From positions 2,356,001-2,420,000 of the forward strand of contig NZ_CP049304.1 in the NCBI RefSeq assembly GCF_019444005.1: DNA of 64,000 nt, written 5' to 3'. Origin of the DNA: Liquorilactobacillus nagelii DSM 13675 (GTDB taxonomy: Bacteria > Bacillota > Bacilli > Lactobacillales > Lactobacillaceae). Below are positions 53,433-64,000 of the stretch, in pieces. The stretch's first letter is position 1; every line of letters begins with the position of its first letter. The notes beneath the pieces were generated by a model that saw only the letters and a list, made by a program, of their open reading frames with translations, had not been told where the DNA came from and searched no databases. The translations under genes were made by a program, and so were the position numbers.

Positions 53433-54560
53433 TTAGAGATGATATTTTTTTCGAAATTGGGTAGGGGTTGTGTTTAAGTATTTTTTAAAAAGTTTAGTTA
53501 GATAACTTTGATCGTAAAAACCTAACATGTTAGCTATTTCGGTAACTGTTTTATTTGAAAAAACTAATTGGCTCTGAATTTCACGAATTTTTTGTTCGTT
53601 GGCATATTCAACGATTGTTTGTTTAGTTGCTTGTTTAAATGATCGACAAAGATAATTTTTGGAATAACCAAGCTGGTTTGCCATTAAGGTTAAATTAACT
53701 GGTTCAGTTAGATGCTTAAAAATGTAATCTTGAATTAAAAAAATCAAACTTGAATTAGAAAAGTTTTGCGTAGCACGAACCCGTTTCACAAATATTTCAC
53801 CAATTTCTTGAGTTAAGTCAACGATACTGTCAATTTTTCGTAATCGTTCAATCCGTTGAACACAGCGATCACTTAGTTGATATGCAGATTCTGGGTGCAT
53901 TCCACCCTTGATTGCTGCCCGCGTAAAAAGCGTTGTTGCTGCAATTAGTAAATTTTTACTGTTTCTTAATTCATTGCCAATAGCCATTTTGCCAAAGTTT
54001 CCACTGTTAATAAAATCAGCTAATCGGGGACGAAACTCCACTAGAATGCCCTTTTCTAAAGCTTGGAGCATTAATTTTTCTTTATAATAACTATTATGAT
54101 AAAGGTTAATGTCATCATCGTTTAGTTTTTCTGCTTTTTCTTCGGCTGTAAAAGATAAATCACTAATAAAATCAGGTTGTTTAATTACTGGTAATTTTTG
54201 AAAAAGACTAAAATACAAAATTTTTGTGTACGAAACCAGTCTTTCAAGACTGATACTTGGAAAACTATCACGAAAATAACCTAAGGCAGCGATGGTTTGA
54301 ATATTACACCAAAGAATAATGGTTTTAGGGGAATTCTTAGTAATAGTGATAACACTAAAACATTCATTATGGCTGGTATTAAATATTTTTACAACGCCCT
54401 CGGGTAAGGAAAAATCAATCTTAGCGAGAAACTTTTCTGGGAAATTCGGTGAAACGGTTTGCTTGAATTGATTAACTAATTTTTTGTGTTGATCATAAAT
54501 AAAAACGGAGATATTCGAAGCTAAGTGAAATTCCTTTAGTAATATAGCTAGTTTGCCCAT
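53433..54560 (-). CDS. AraC-family regulator, long form (MFS-GH78-ROK-GH1 operon)
   Basis: A 375-residue regulator with C-terminal HTH units NLTLMANQLGYSKNYLCRSFKQ and VTEIANMLGFYDQSYLTKLFKKY. The middle region TRAAIKGGMHPESAYQLSDRC matches that of the AraC protein at 28409-29614, so they are paralogues with a shared helical domain; the N-terminal sensory parts differ. It is divergent from the MFS-rhamnosidase-kinase-glucosidase operon at 54689 and probably activates it. Confidence 0.84.
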   Translation of the reverse strand: MGKLAILLKEFHLASNISVFIYDQHKKLVNQFKQTVSPNFPEKFLAKIDFSLPEGVVKIFNTSHNECFSVITITKNSPKTIILWCNIQTIAALGYFRDSFPSISLERLVSYTKILYFSLFQKLPVIKQPDFISDLSFTAEEKAEKLNDDDINLYHNSYYKEKLMLQALEKGILVEFRPRLADFINSGNFGKMAIGNELRNSKNLLIAATTLFTRAAIKGGMHPESAYQLSDRCVQRIERLRKIDSIVDLTQEIGEIFVKRVRATQNFSNSSLIFLIQDYIFKHLTEPVNLTLMANQLGYSKNYLCRSFKQATKQTIVEYANEQKIREIQSQLVFSNKTVTEIANMLGFYDQSYLTKLFKKYLNTTPTQFRKKYHL

Positions 54561-54617
54561 CCCAGTAAGCCCTTTCGAAATAGATAATATAGAACTAATT
54601 TAAATAATATTATACAA

Positions 54618-54633
54618 TTAAAAGCGCTTTATT
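54618..54633. promoter_or_regulatory. cre-like site in the divergent promoter region
   Basis: TTAAAAGCGCTTTATT contains the perfect palindrome AAAGCGCTTT, the core of CcpA operators. It lies between the AraC gene and the MFS operon. Confidence 0.6.
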
Positions 54634-54688
54634 CAAGTAAAATGGGATTATAGATGATCATCTTAAAAAATAAAAGGAGAATGAAATT

Positions 54689-55906
54689 ATGACAACTTCT
54701 AATCATTCATTCAAAAATGCGTTAATTATTATTGCTTTGCTATCATTAAACATTGTTGAACAAGCTGCAAGTGTAATTACAGGAACAATTCCCGGGATGG
54801 CCAAAACATTCTCAAGTGAATCGTTAGTTAATATTGAATTAATTACCACCGTTGTTTCAGTTTTTGTAACCGTTTTTGTTTTAGTCAGTGGCTTTGTAGT
54901 TCGAAAAATTGGTCAGAAACAAACGGCAGTTTTAGGATTAGCAATTGCAACTGTCAGTTCAATTGTTCCAGCTTTTTCCACTAATTTTACAGTGATTTTA
55001 GTATCACGAGCAATTTTAGGGGTAGGGATTGGCTTGGCAAATCCGTTAGCAATTAGTTTAATCGGTGTATTCTTTTTTGGAGATGAAAGAGCAAAATTAA
55101 TGGGATGGCGTTCAGCAATTGCTGGTGTCGGAACATCTTTAATGACATATTTTGCTGGCCAACTTCTCAATATTAGTTGGCACGCAGCTTATTGGGTATA
55201 TTTACTATTTGTTCCGACATTGTTATTATTCATCTTTTTTGTTCCAGATCCAGAAAAAACTGGGGCTGTTGAACGCCAAGAAGCGGAACAACAAAAGGAA
55301 TTGGCTCAAGCCCAAGATAAGGGTGAAAGTGTTCAAAAAGACTCTAAGACGCTGATTGCAACGTTAGCAATTTTAACATTCTTGATTTTAATTGCAATTA
55401 TGGTTTTGGCAATCAAGTTGCCGACATTCTTCGTGGAAGATAAAATTGGAACCGCTACCCAAGCAAGTAATGCTTGGAGCATTTACAATTTTGCTAGTGT
55501 TGCTGGAGGAATTTTGTTTGGTTATTGCTATAAACTATTGCGTAAATATTTATTACCATCAGGTTTGATTTTATCAGGAATTGGTATGGCATTAATCAGT
55601 ATGGCCCACAGCGTTGAAATGATATATGTTTTATGTGTAGTAATGGGAATTGTTAGTGCAATGATTATTCCTTATATCTTCAACCGCATTAGTGAAACTT
55701 CTTCACCAAAAAAAGCACCATTATATACCTCGATTGCCTTAGTTGGTTCCAACTTAGGAGCATTTCTTTCGCCATATGCTGGTAAGATATTAGGAACTTC
55801 GAGTAAAATTGCGATTTTGAATGCGGGATTCTTAATGATGGTATTAGCCGTTGTATCACTAATTGTAATTATTAAAATTAATTCAAATAAGAGAAATGCT
55901 GCATAA
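54689..55906 (+). CDS. MFS transporter of the rhamnosidase/6-P-beta-glucosidase operon
   Basis: A 405-residue, 12-helix MFS carrier. VRKIGQKQTAVLGLAIATV is the helix 2-3 loop, SRAILGVGIGLANPLAISLIG helix 4, and a charged central loop (about residues 190-215) separates the halves. It resembles the carrier at 42110-43306. As the first gene before a rhamnosidase, a ROK kinase and a GH1 enzyme, it probably imports a rhamnosyl-glucose disaccharide (such as rutinose) or a glycoside. AAAGGAGAA precedes the ATG. Confidence 0.8.
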   Translation: MTTSNHSFKNALIIIALLSLNIVEQAASVITGTIPGMAKTFSSESLVNIELITTVVSVFVTVFVLVSGFVVRKIGQKQTAVLGLAIATVSSIVPAFSTNFTVILVSRAILGVGIGLANPLAISLIGVFFFGDERAKLMGWRSAIAGVGTSLMTYFAGQLLNISWHAAYWVYLLFVPTLLLFIFFVPDPEKTGAVERQEAEQQKELAQAQDKGESVQKDSKTLIATLAILTFLILIAIMVLAIKLPTFFVEDKIGTATQASNAWSIYNFASVAGGILFGYCYKLLRKYLLPSGLILSGIGMALISMAHSVEMIYVLCVVMGIVSAMIIPYIFNRISETSSPKKAPLYTSIALVGSNLGAFLSPYAGKILGTSSKIAILNAGFLMMVLAVVSLIVIIKINSNKRNAA

Positions 55907-55931
55907 TTAAAGAAAGGATTGGTGGCAAATC

Positions 55932-57518
55932 ATGGAATTCCAAATGAATTCGACGGTAAAATTCAAGCACGATACTAAGTTGCTTAAAAAAGCTCAACAA
56001 GCTAAACCACAATTGTTATCCCAACAAATTGCTCCAAAAAGGTTAGTTAAGATAATTTCTGATCAGCATGAATTATTCGGTTATCGAGCAGTTCCCCAAT
56101 CGCAAGAAGTTGCAGAACTGGATCAATTGTCATTTGGCAAAGGCGACCAGATTGTGTTGGATTTGGGGGATCATCAAGTAGGACATTTCCAAGTGAAAAT
56201 TAATTCACAAGGTTCCCCAATGGATGCACCACTTTGGTTGCATATTGTGTTTGCTGAATCACCAGCGGAATTAGGCACAATTCATGAAGAATATCATGGT
56301 TTGCTAAGTAGCTCTTGGTTAGCCGAAGAATATTTGCATTTGGATGTCTTGCCTTCAGTATTAAAACTGCCACGTCGTTATGCTTGCCGGTACATTATGC
56401 TTGAAGTAATGGATACCTCACCAAAATGGAAAGCCGTTTTCAGTGAGCCTTTGTTTATAGCGGAAAGTGCGGTTGCTTTAAAACAAGTCACTAGTTTGAA
56501 CTCCGGCGACGTGTTATTGGATAGAATTGATCAGGTTAGCTGTAAGACTTTGCATGATTGCATGCAAGATGTATTTGAGGATGGTCCAAAACGTGATCGT
56601 CGCTTGTGGTTGGGTGATTTGAGATTACAAGCTTTGGCAAATTACGCTACTTTCGATAACCAACAATTAGTTAAACGCTGCTTATATTTATTTGGGGGTT
56701 TAACTACAGAAGATGGTCGAATTTCTGCGAATATATTTACTCAAACTGATCCAATTCCTGATGATACTTTTTTATATGATTATAGTTTGTTTTTCATTTC
56801 GACCTTAGCTGACTATTTTGCTCATTATCATGATAATGAAACGTTACAAGATTTATTTCCAATTGCGCAGCAACAGATTGATCAGGCTTTAAGATTGGTA
56901 AATCAACAAGGGCAGGTAGTTTTAGATTCTAAATGGCCGATCTTTATTGATTGGTCACAAGAGTTTGACAAAACAACATGTGCGCAGGCAGTTACTATCT
57001 ATGCCTTAAAGCAGTTCATTGAATTAGCCAAGAAAATGGGGCTTACTACAGCATCTTATCAAACAATTCTGGTTAAACTAACTAAATTTGCAATTGAAAA
57101 ATTATATAATCAACAGCGAGGGTTATTTGTCAGCGGAGATAAGCAAGAAATTAATATTGCCAGCCAGGTTTGGATGGCACTTGCCCATGTATTGCCAACA
57201 ACAGAAAATCATGCATTAATGGAAACAACAATAAATGATTTATTTCCGGTAACGGGAATTGCCACTCCATACATGTATCATCATATATGTGCAGCATTAT
57301 TTGAAACTCAGCATGAAACAGCAGCAATTAAGCTAATTAAAAGTTATTGGGGCAAGATGCTTGAGTATGGTGCAGATACATTTTGGGAAGCATTTCAACC
57401 AGAAAAACCAGCTTTTTCACCATACAATAGTATGGCGATTAACAGTTATTGTCATGCTTGGAGCTGTACACCCGCCTATCTGCTTAGAAAATATTTGTCA
57501 ATTGAAAAAGATAACTAA
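55932..57518 (+). CDS. GH78 alpha-L-rhamnosidase, short form
   Basis: A 528-residue rhamnosidase lacking the large N-terminal beta domains of the 918-residue enzyme. The core signature is FEDGPKRDRRLWLGDLRLQ (about residues 214-232), where the acidic residues of the GH78 active site lie; the (alpha/alpha)6 barrel runs to about 520 with WEAFQPEKPAF near the general-base position. Short GH78 enzymes of this type are known from lactobacilli and act on rutinosides and rhamnosyl-glucose. No signal peptide. The ribosome site is GGTGG six bases before ATG 55932. It is translated with the ROK kinase and GH1 genes. Confidence 0.85.
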   Translation: MEFQMNSTVKFKHDTKLLKKAQQAKPQLLSQQIAPKRLVKIISDQHELFGYRAVPQSQEVAELDQLSFGKGDQIVLDLGDHQVGHFQVKINSQGSPMDAPLWLHIVFAESPAELGTIHEEYHGLLSSSWLAEEYLHLDVLPSVLKLPRRYACRYIMLEVMDTSPKWKAVFSEPLFIAESAVALKQVTSLNSGDVLLDRIDQVSCKTLHDCMQDVFEDGPKRDRRLWLGDLRLQALANYATFDNQQLVKRCLYLFGGLTTEDGRISANIFTQTDPIPDDTFLYDYSLFFISTLADYFAHYHDNETLQDLFPIAQQQIDQALRLVNQQGQVVLDSKWPIFIDWSQEFDKTTCAQAVTIYALKQFIELAKKMGLTTASYQTILVKLTKFAIEKLYNQQRGLFVSGDKQEINIASQVWMALAHVLPTTENHALMETTINDLFPVTGIATPYMYHHICAALFETQHETAAIKLIKSYWGKMLEYGADTFWEAFQPEKPAFSPYNSMAINSYCHAWSCTPAYLLRKYLSIEKDN

Positions 57519-57548
57519 AGGTTGTAAGAGGCTCAGAGGAGAGATTTT

Positions 57549-58466
57549 ATGCGTAATTACTTGAGTATTGATATTGGTGGAACCAATTTGAAATACGGTT
57601 TGATTGACCATTCTGGTAATTTATTATTTAAACGACAAGTTACCACCCCTAATGAAAAGACAGCGTTTCTGGCTGAATTAAGAAAAATAATTCTAGCCTA
57701 TCGTTCGAAAATATTTGGAGTAGCAATCAGTGTTCCTGGTCAAGTGGACTCACAAACAGGAATTGTCTATCACGGTGGGTCATTGCCTTTTCTTGATCGA
57801 TTGAATTTTCAGCAGTTGATTCAGTCAGAGTTTGGTGAGCTGCCGGTTGGAGTTGAAAATGATGGCAAAGCTGGGGCCTTAGCCGAATTGTGGCTCGGAG
57901 TCTTACAAGATCATCCGAATTCGGCTGCAATTATCCTTGGTACGGGAGTTGGCGGGGGAATTATCCTGAATAATCAGTTACTGCCAGGAAGTCATTTTCA
58001 GGCTGGAGAGTTAAGCTTTATGGTCAATAACTATCAAGCAGCTGGTTATGATAAATTAGTTGGGATGAGCTGTTCAGCGGTTGAAATGATTGAAAAGATT
58101 GCGACAGAACTGAATTTACCTGACAAAAAGGATGGATTAGCAGTTTTTGAAAAGTTAAGTCAACAGAATTCAATTGCTTGGAAAACTTTTCGTGCTTATT
58201 GTCAACGACTGGCTTATTTGATTTTAAATGTTCAAAGTGTTGTTGATTTAACAACTTATGCAATTGGTGGTGGCATCAGTAGTCAACCGCTGTTGGTCAA
58301 AACAATCAATGAAGAATATGATAAAATGTTACTAGAATTACCATTAGTTAAAGAAACTTTAACACGACCACAGATTAAAAAAGCTAAATTTGAAAATAGT
58401 GCCAATCTTTACGGCGCACTTTATGGCTTATTGCAAAAGTTAGATCAGAATACACTTGTTGATTAA
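57549..58466 (+). CDS. ROK-family sugar kinase, beta-glucoside-kinase-like
   Basis: A 305-residue kinase of the ROK family: phosphate loop SIDIGGTNLKYGLID (about residues 5-19), SVPGQVDSQTG, VENDGKAGALAELW (about 99-112) with the catalytic Asp, and LGTGVGGGII. The region AGELSFMVNN to GMSCSAVEMIEK lacks the CxCGxxGC zinc motif of ROK glucokinases and resembles the zinc-less beta-glucoside kinases (BglK type). Two roles are possible: glucokinase for released glucose, or phosphorylation of a beta-glucoside at O6. The GH1 enzyme downstream has phospho-substrate features, which favours the second. Confidence 0.8.
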   Translation: MRNYLSIDIGGTNLKYGLIDHSGNLLFKRQVTTPNEKTAFLAELRKIILAYRSKIFGVAISVPGQVDSQTGIVYHGGSLPFLDRLNFQQLIQSEFGELPVGVENDGKAGALAELWLGVLQDHPNSAAIILGTGVGGGIILNNQLLPGSHFQAGELSFMVNNYQAAGYDKLVGMSCSAVEMIEKIATELNLPDKKDGLAVFEKLSQQNSIAWKTFRAYCQRLAYLILNVQSVVDLTTYAIGGGISSQPLLVKTINEEYDKMLLELPLVKETLTRPQIKKAKFENSANLYGALYGLLQKLDQNTLVD

Positions 58467-59945
<1,479 letters not shown>

Positions 59946-59952
59946 ATAAATT

Positions 59953-59991
59953 CCACTAGTGCTGATTTTAACCAAGTACTGGTGGTTTTTT
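59953..59991 (+). terminator. Terminator of the MFS-GH78-ROK-GH1 operon
   Basis: CCACTAGTGC pairs with GTACTGGTGG (one mismatch, one wobble) and is followed by six T. Confidence 0.7.
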
Positions 59992-60118
59992 AATTGATTA
60001 GCTGGGTAGAATTGATTCTTTTGAAAAAGCCAAAAAAATTTTCTTTTTAACAGTTATCTCTTTGTGCTAAATTATAAATACCAGGCTTATTTGGGGGATA
60101 TTAATTCAAAGGTGGTCT

Positions 60119-61651
60119 ATGGCAGGTATGAAAAACATTGATTCACACAAGTTAAAAACAATTGGTTGGAGCGCATTAATCGGTTTAATTGTCGGTTTAA
60201 TCGTTAGTTGCTTTAGATGGTTGATTGAACATGCTCTAATTGGTTGGAAGCAGCTTTATCATCTAGCTGGCAGTTCATGGAGCTGGTTGTTACTGGTTTT
60301 AGTTATTTTTGGAATTATGACTTGGTTGATAGGTTGGATTATTGGTCCAGAACCACATGTTAAAGGATCAGGGATTCCAGAAGTTGAACTGCAACTAGCG
60401 GATGAATTGGAATTAAAACATCCTTTTTCAATTATTTGGCGTAAATTTACAGCGGGAGTTATGGCGATTGGTTCAGGGGGGTTACTTGGTCGAGAGGGTC
60501 CTTCTGTTCAATTAGGTGCAGCGGTTGGTCAGTCTTTGGCCGAAAAACTAAAATTAGATCTGCCAGACTGGCGCATGTTTGTTGCAGCAGGAGCTGCTTC
60601 CGGATTATCGGCTGCTTTTAGTGCACCTTTGGCAGGGACAATGTTTATTCTAGAAGAGGTTTCACACAGCTTTTCGCCCCTTTTATGGCTAGGATCATTA
60701 AGTGGAGCATTAATGGCAGATATAGTTACAGAACGAGTTTTTGGCTTGAATCCAGTTTTACATATTACTTACACTCAAAGCATGCCATTAAAGTACTATT
60801 GGATTTTATTGTTTTTAGGCTTAATTTTGGGCCTACTTGGCTTTCTTTATCAAGAAGCAACTTTAAAAAGTGGCTTGCTTTACATTCCTTTTAGCAAAAT
60901 ACCAACGAAATATCATGCTTTAGTCATGTTTGTGTGTGTGTTACCATTTGGCATTTGGTTTCCAGAAATAATTGGTGGGGGAAATTCATTAATTATTTTA
61001 TTGACACATGTTCAGTGGGGAGTGGGCATGTTGTTATTGGTGTTAATTATTCGCTTTGTTTTATCAGCACTTTCCTTTGGTTCAGGTGTTCCAGGAGGAA
61101 TCTTCTTGCCGATTTTGACTTTAGGTGCAGTAATTGGGGCTTTATATGGCATGGTCTTGCATGTTTGCGGTTTATTACCGTTAGTTTATATTCCAAATTT
61201 AATTATTTTTGCCATGGCAGGTTATTTTGCTGGAATTAGTAAAGCACCTTTTACCGCAATCATTTTAATCACTGAAATGGTTGGTTCACTGTCGCATTTA
61301 ATGCCCTTAGCAGTTGTATCATTACTAGCCTATTTGGTAATTGACTTATTAGGTGGTGCTCCAATTTACGAATCATTAGCAGCTCGAATTCGTTTGGGAC
61401 AACAGCTTTCAAATTTAACTGGTCACTTGGATCAATTTACATTTATGGTTTCACCAATCAGTGATTTAACTGGAAAAGAGGTTCGGGCAGTTAATTGGCC
61501 AGCTGAAGCTATTTTGACACGGGTAACCCGTGATCGACGGCAAACGATTGCTAAAGGGGACTTCATTATTCAGCCGGGAGATCAATTGACAATTTTGGTT
61601 GACAGCTGTCGGATGGGTGAAGTTAAGGAGTTTTTGTTGAAGCAAAATTAG
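60119..61651 (+). CDS. clcA: CLC chloride channel/antiporter with TrkA-C domain
   Basis: A 510-residue membrane protein of the CLC family. The selectivity motifs GSGIPEVE (residues 83-90), GREGPSVQLG (about 125, gating Glu) and GSGVPGGIFLPIL (about 322) are complete. The last 90 residues are a cytosolic TrkA-C-like domain (FMVSPISDLTGKEVRAV to PGDQLTILVDS) rather than CBS domains. It probably exchanges chloride or fluoride for protons; without the CLC-F signature, chloride is likelier. AAAGGTGG precedes ATG 60119. It is monocistronic with a terminator shared with the convergent ECF operon. Confidence 0.88.
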   Translation: MAGMKNIDSHKLKTIGWSALIGLIVGLIVSCFRWLIEHALIGWKQLYHLAGSSWSWLLLVLVIFGIMTWLIGWIIGPEPHVKGSGIPEVELQLADELELKHPFSIIWRKFTAGVMAIGSGGLLGREGPSVQLGAAVGQSLAEKLKLDLPDWRMFVAAGAASGLSAAFSAPLAGTMFILEEVSHSFSPLLWLGSLSGALMADIVTERVFGLNPVLHITYTQSMPLKYYWILLFLGLILGLLGFLYQEATLKSGLLYIPFSKIPTKYHALVMFVCVLPFGIWFPEIIGGGNSLIILLTHVQWGVGMLLLVLIIRFVLSALSFGSGVPGGIFLPILTLGAVIGALYGMVLHVCGLLPLVYIPNLIIFAMAGYFAGISKAPFTAIILITEMVGSLSHLMPLAVVSLLAYLVIDLLGGAPIYESLAARIRLGQQLSNLTGHLDQFTFMVSPISDLTGKEVRAVNWPAEAILTRVTRDRRQTIAKGDFIIQPGDQLTILVDSCRMGEVKEFLLKQN

Positions 61652-61687
61652 TTTTATAATTAAAAAAATGAACTGGATATAAAAACT

Positions 61688-61724
61688 GGCTGCAGACAAT
61701 TTTTTTCCTGCAGCCATTTTTTTT
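61688..61724. terminator. Bidirectional terminator between clcA and the ECF operon
   Basis: GGCTGCAG pairs perfectly with CTGCAGCC around a T-rich loop, followed by eight T on the plus strand; the last bases overlap the stop codon of the convergent EcfT gene. Confidence 0.75.
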
Positions 61725-62403
61725 ACCAAGGTCGAATAAAAAAAGCAGTCCAAAAATAACTTAAAATTAAAATTCCAGCAATAATCCACTGCCAAGATGG
61801 TAATGGCTCATGGTGCATTCTTGTTCGTTGCTCGCCTTCTGAAAAGCCTTGTGAGGTCATTGCTTCTGCTAAGTCGCCTGACCAGTTGAGTGCTGTTAAA
61901 ATGATTCGCAAGTATATTCCCGGCTGCCATAAATGGTAAACTTGTCCACGAATTAAGGCTGAATATTGAATTTGCCGATATGCTTGTTTAATTCGACTAA
62001 GTAAGTTGAAGGCCGCTAACAAGCCGTAAACAAAAGTCGTTGATAGATGCAAGTGTTCTTCTAAGCTAAGCAAGAGCTCTTTTACACTAGTTGTCATAGT
62101 GACAGTCATTCCTAATAGCAGGTAGGCGTAAACACGTGTGCCATAGATCCAAGCGGTGTGCCAGCGGTCACCCGTACCAAAAACTAAGAATGACCACCAA
62201 CTACCCAAAGCTAATGGAAAGGCTGCTAATAAGACGATGATGGCCGTTTTCAAAGAGACTCGGCAGCCAGCCAAATATAGGATAGCGATCAAGCAGATTA
62301 AAAGATTGAGTTTAACGCTAAGCGAAAAAGATAATGGCAGGCCAATTCCAAGCATGGTGACAGTCATTACCGCAGGATTTAATAACGAGTGCTTTTTAAT
62401 CAC
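61723..62403 (-). CDS. ECF transporter transmembrane subunit (EcfT)
   Basis: A 226-residue membrane protein of the CbiQ/EcfT family, with four to six helices and the cytosolic coupling helices. LSRIKQAYRQIQYSALIRGQ (about residues 135-154) and LAEAMTSQGFSEGEQRTR (about 178-195) correspond to the Ala-Arg-Gly-type coupling motifs that contact the ATPases. It works with the double ATPase upstream (8-base overlap) and the S component at the window edge. This three-gene order is that of the YkoEDC thiamine-precursor transporters. Confidence 0.85.
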   Translation of the reverse strand: MIKKHSLLNPAVMTVTMLGIGLPLSFSLSVKLNLLICLIAILYLAGCRVSLKTAIIVLLAAFPLALGSWWSFLVFGTGDRWHTAWIYGTRVYAYLLLGMTVTMTTSVKELLLSLEEHLHLSTTFVYGLLAAFNLLSRIKQAYRQIQYSALIRGQVYHLWQPGIYLRIILTALNWSGDLAEAMTSQGFSEGEQRTRMHHEPLPSWQWIIAGILILSYFWTAFFIRPW

Positions 62404-63820
62404 TAGCTGTTACACCACCTTTGCCCAATAAAGTTAACCGCTGTTGTTCCAGACGCAATTCATAGTCAATTGAACCGATGACTCCCAATCGTTGATGTGA
62501 AATGAGCAAAACGCTTAGTTGCAATGACTGGACTGTTTCTTTGATTAAAGCTAAAGCAGCAGCTAATGAGTCAGCATCTAGGCCAGCAAAAGGTTCGTCC
62601 AAGAGTAAAACGGAAGGTGACATGATTAACATACTTAGTAACTGCAACTTTTTTTGTTGACCACCAGATAGTTGATAACAGACTTGGTCTAAAACGTTTG
62701 TTAAGTTCAAACTTGCGATGGCTTGTTTAACTTTTACCGCTGTCCAATATTCAGGATGTTGGGAGAATTTGGCTGATAACGCAATTTCATCAGCTGCTTT
62801 GAGCGTAATAAATTGATCACTGCTATTTTGAAATACAATTCCAACTATCTTAGCCCATTTTTTTAGTTTGAACTTTTCAGCATCTTTTTTTTGGAAAGTA
62901 AGTGTTCCTTGAGAGGGATGTTGGCGACATAAAGCGGCAAATAAGGTTGATTTGCCAGTTCCGTTTGCGCCTGAAAGTAATCCTAATTGACCGATTGGCA
63001 AATCAAAGTCGCTGTTAGCTAACAACTTTCGAGAATTGACAGCTACCTCAAGTTGGTGCCAAGTTAATTTTCCAAGATTTAATGACTTTGGTTTGACGGC
63101 AGTCATTGAAATGTTTTTTAGTGGTAACTTGGTTAAAGAAAGTTCCTCAACTTGATGAGCATGAGGCTCTAAGTGATAGAGTCGATCAGCAATTTTGGCA
63201 TAGCCTGACGGATCATGATCAGCAATTAAAATTGTTTTTTGATGATACTGCTGCAGTCGTTTTAAATCAAGCAGTAATTGCTGCCTGCCAGCTGGATCAA
63301 CGTTGGCAAAGGGTTCATCTAATAAAATAATGTCACTATCCATCGCTAAAACGGTGGCTAGAGCAATTCGCTGTTGTTCACCGCCAGATAATGTTGATAA
63401 ATTTCTTGAACGAAAATTTTCCAGTCCAAGTTCAACTAAGGTAGCAGTAATTCGTTGCTTTATTTCTAGTGGATTAAGTTGCAAGTTTTCGAGAGCAAAC
63501 TGCAATTGTTCTTGAACAGTGCGCATCGCAAATTGACGACTAGGATTTTGAAACAGCATAGCAACTTTACGAGCTCGAGCAAACGGAACAATTTCTGCAA
63601 TGTTTTGGTCATTAAGTGTAACTTGCCCGGATAACAGTTGCCCACCATACTGTGGATAGAGTCCAGCAAGCAGTTTGAATAAGGTTGATTTACCGCATCC
63701 TGAAGCACCAGTTAATAATCCAAAAGTTCCATTTTCAATTTTAAAATCAAGTTTTTCAAAAACAGCCGGCTTTTGGTCATCATAACTAAAAGTCAGCTGT
63801 TGTGCATTTAGTACAGTCAT
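62396..63820 (-). CDS. Double ABC ATPase of an ECF transporter (YkoD-like)
   Basis: A 474-residue protein with two ABC domains in one chain. First domain: Walker A GASGCGKST (38-46), signature LSGGEQQRIALA, Walker B IILLDEPFANVDP. Second domain: Walker A GANGTGKST (about 283), signature LSGGQQKKLQLL, Walker B LLLDEPFAGLD. Both sites look functional. It energises uptake together with EcfT (61723-62403) and the S component. Its start codon follows directly after the stop of the S-component gene, and it overlaps ecfT by 8 bases, so the three are translationally coupled. Confidence 0.9.
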   Translation of the reverse strand: MTVLNAQQLTFSYDDQKPAVFEKLDFKIENGTFGLLTGASGCGKSTLFKLLAGLYPQYGGQLLSGQVTLNDQNIAEIVPFARARKVAMLFQNPSRQFAMRTVQEQLQFALENLQLNPLEIKQRITATLVELGLENFRSRNLSTLSGGEQQRIALATVLAMDSDIILLDEPFANVDPAGRQQLLLDLKRLQQYHQKTILIADHDPSGYAKIADRLYHLEPHAHQVEELSLTKLPLKNISMTAVKPKSLNLGKLTWHQLEVAVNSRKLLANSDFDLPIGQLGLLSGANGTGKSTLFAALCRQHPSQGTLTFQKKDAEKFKLKKWAKIVGIVFQNSSDQFITLKAADEIALSAKFSQHPEYWTAVKVKQAIASLNLTNVLDQVCYQLSGGQQKKLQLLSMLIMSPSVLLLDEPFAGLDADSLAAALALIKETVQSLQLSVLLISHQRLGVIGSIDYELRLEQQRLTLLGKGGVTASD

Positions 63821-64000
63821 TTATTTGATCAATCCTGTCTTAGCTGTTAGTTGTTGAATCCAATAAACTAAAACGCCCGCAAAAAAGCCAATTGAAATTA
63901 AACGAATAATAAAGAGGGTTATCAGTAATCCTAAGCTATACTGGCTATAGCCGCTTTGAAAAAGGTCCCAAATGAAAGTAATTATGGTAGCACCAATGGT
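63821..64000 (-). CDS. C-terminal end of an ECF S component (YkoE-like), cut by the window
   Basis: The last 59 codons of a membrane protein in the minus direction, with hydrophobic helices and the ending RLISIGFFAGVLVYWIQQLT then AKTGLIK and TAA at 63823-63821. Such endings (RL-S---AG----W) are typical of YkoE, the S component for hydroxymethylpyrimidine/thiamine precursors. The order S component, double ATPase, EcfT supports this. A TPP riboswitch would be expected beyond the window. Confidence 0.68.
   Translation of the reverse strand, partial: TIGATIITFIWDLFQSGYSQYSLGLLITLFIIRLISIGFFAGVLVYWIQQLTAKTGLIK

Overview
The window is low-GC Gram-positive DNA that fits a member of the Lactobacillaceae. 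The signs are strong AGGAGG-type ribosome sites, frequent TTG and GTG starts, methionine T-boxes, catabolite-responsive (cre-like) operators, a YkoE/D-type ECF transporter and a gatA paralogue. The genus cannot be fixed from the sequence alone. No rRNA, tRNA, IS element, phage gene or CRISPR array was seen.

Layout. 1-6300 holds housekeeping and sulfur amino acid genes: a PgpA-family protein, a YjeM-type amino acid permease, and two consecutive transcription units each led by a methionine T-box (a MetE-type methyltransferase and a membrane-anchored OppA-like protein). 6300-19100 is an accessory stretch. It has a decayed MutS-like gene, an unlinked gatA, and a leftward operon with all parts of a CoA-type chain elongation cycle (acyl-CoA ligase, thiolase, MaoC-like dehydratase, SDR reductase, FabK-like enoyl reductase), two of whose genes are broken. 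A manganese transporter unit follows. Three related RNA leaders of unknown class (A 6331-6690, B 14583-14941, C 17617-17706) precede the MutS remnant, the MFS-mntH pair and a TIM-barrel gene.

19100-34800 and 40200-60000 form a large plant-glycoside locus: a GPH symporter, two GH3, two GH78, one GH51 and one GH1 enzyme, two esterases, three MFS carriers, a ROK kinase, the complete L-rhamnose operon, an alcohol dehydrogenase and five AraC-type regulators. None of the glycosidases has a signal peptide, so glycosides are probably imported and cleaved inside the cell. Released rhamnose enters the rhaBMAD pathway and glucose enters glycolysis. Cre-like operators in several of the promoters suggest CcpA repression. 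Between these blocks lie a YbaK-type deacylase, a second OppA-like lipoprotein behind a cysteine-rich leader peptide and terminator (37020-37296), a C26 peptidase and a purine permease/phosphoribosyltransferase pair. The window ends with a ClcA antiporter and a leftward ECF transporter (EcfT, double EcfA, YkoE-like S component cut by the window edge).

The strongest candidates for undescribed biology are the A/B/C RNA family with a possible loop-terminator pseudoknot switch, the Cys-rich attenuator peptide, the CoA elongation operon, a helical C-terminal tail that may be shared by enzymes of different families, an epimerase fused to a treble-clef zinc module, and a PTS-free kinase plus phospho-beta-glucosidase operon.
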